A stretch of DNA of 6,078 nt. It comes from Planctomycetaceae bacterium (GTDB lineage: Bacteria > Planctomycetota > Planctomycetia > Pirellulales > UBA1268). The DNA is taken from the NCBI GenBank assembly GCA_003509235.1, contig DONH01000083.1, positions 1 through 6,078 of the forward strand. The letters run 5' to 3'. Made by a program: the position numbers and the translations under genes. Positions 5,982 through 6,078 of the stretch are shown in pieces (position 1 is the stretch's first letter; each line of letters opens with the position of its first letter). The notes under the pieces were generated by a model. That model was not told the origin of the DNA. It searched no databases and saw nothing but the letters and a program-made list of their open reading frames with translations.

Positions 5982-6078
5982 CGTCTTATCTTTCCTGATG
6001 GAAGAAGAGAATAGTAACCACATGCTATGGCGAGGCTGGTGGCTTCCGATACTGATTTTCGCTAATCGCATCACCAAT

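Noticed and set aside
5982..6077. Extension of the dehydrogenase to the window edge
   Set aside because: The open frame continues, but the family N-terminus begins at MNLVVLDGYT with a ribosome binding site just upstream, and the extension has no similarity to the fold.
1..6078. Transposase, phage, CRISPR, defence, tRNA or rRNA elements
   Set aside because: None of the six supported gene products belongs to such classes, and I saw no repeat array, cloverleaf or rRNA-like sequence on either strand by eye.

Overview
The window carries six convincing protein-coding genes, no RNA gene, no CRISPR array and no mobile element. The most likely source is a free-living, probably marine or aquatic member of the Planctomycetota. 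This is an inference from gene content: a secreted formylglycine-type sulfatase ending in a glycine/tryptophan-rich tail, and an exported PQQ-like propeller opening with a WPQ-x-x-GP-x-R motif, both commonplace in that phylum. Genes on alternating strands fit it too. Base composition is close to half GC. No marker gene confirms the assignment.

Layout. Bases 1-101 are the sulfatase 3' flank and hold an inverted repeat. A leftward pair follows: a secreted Ntn-hydrolase amidase of the choloylglycine hydrolase/penicillin V acylase family (1539-2618) upstream of the sulfatase (102-1448), with a 90-base gap that holds a perfect TTGACA hexamer. A 122-base divergent region (2619-2740) separates the amidase from the rightward propeller gene (2741-4018). 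That gene runs tail to tail into a small VOC/glyoxalase-fold gene (4015-4362, leftward), and the two stop codons share bases. A 226-base divergent region (4363-4588) separates the VOC gene from rightward yjbQ (4589-5011). After 19 bases yjbQ meets the end of a leftward D-2-hydroxyacid dehydrogenase gene (5031-5981). Bases 5982-6078 are the leader of that gene.

How the genes fit together. Three products (sulfatase, amidase, propeller) have signal peptides and should act outside the cytoplasm. The sulfatase and amidase could be co-expressed and both hydrolyse small or polymeric substrates. The other three products are cytoplasmic housekeeping or metabolic enzymes with no evident link to each other. 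I see no new multi-gene system. The points most worth a second look are an Asp where sulfatases of this group have an active-site His, a catalytic Cys of the amidase that sits exactly at the signal-peptide junction in a lipobox-like context, and an Arg replacing the usual NAD-selecting Asp in the dehydrogenase.
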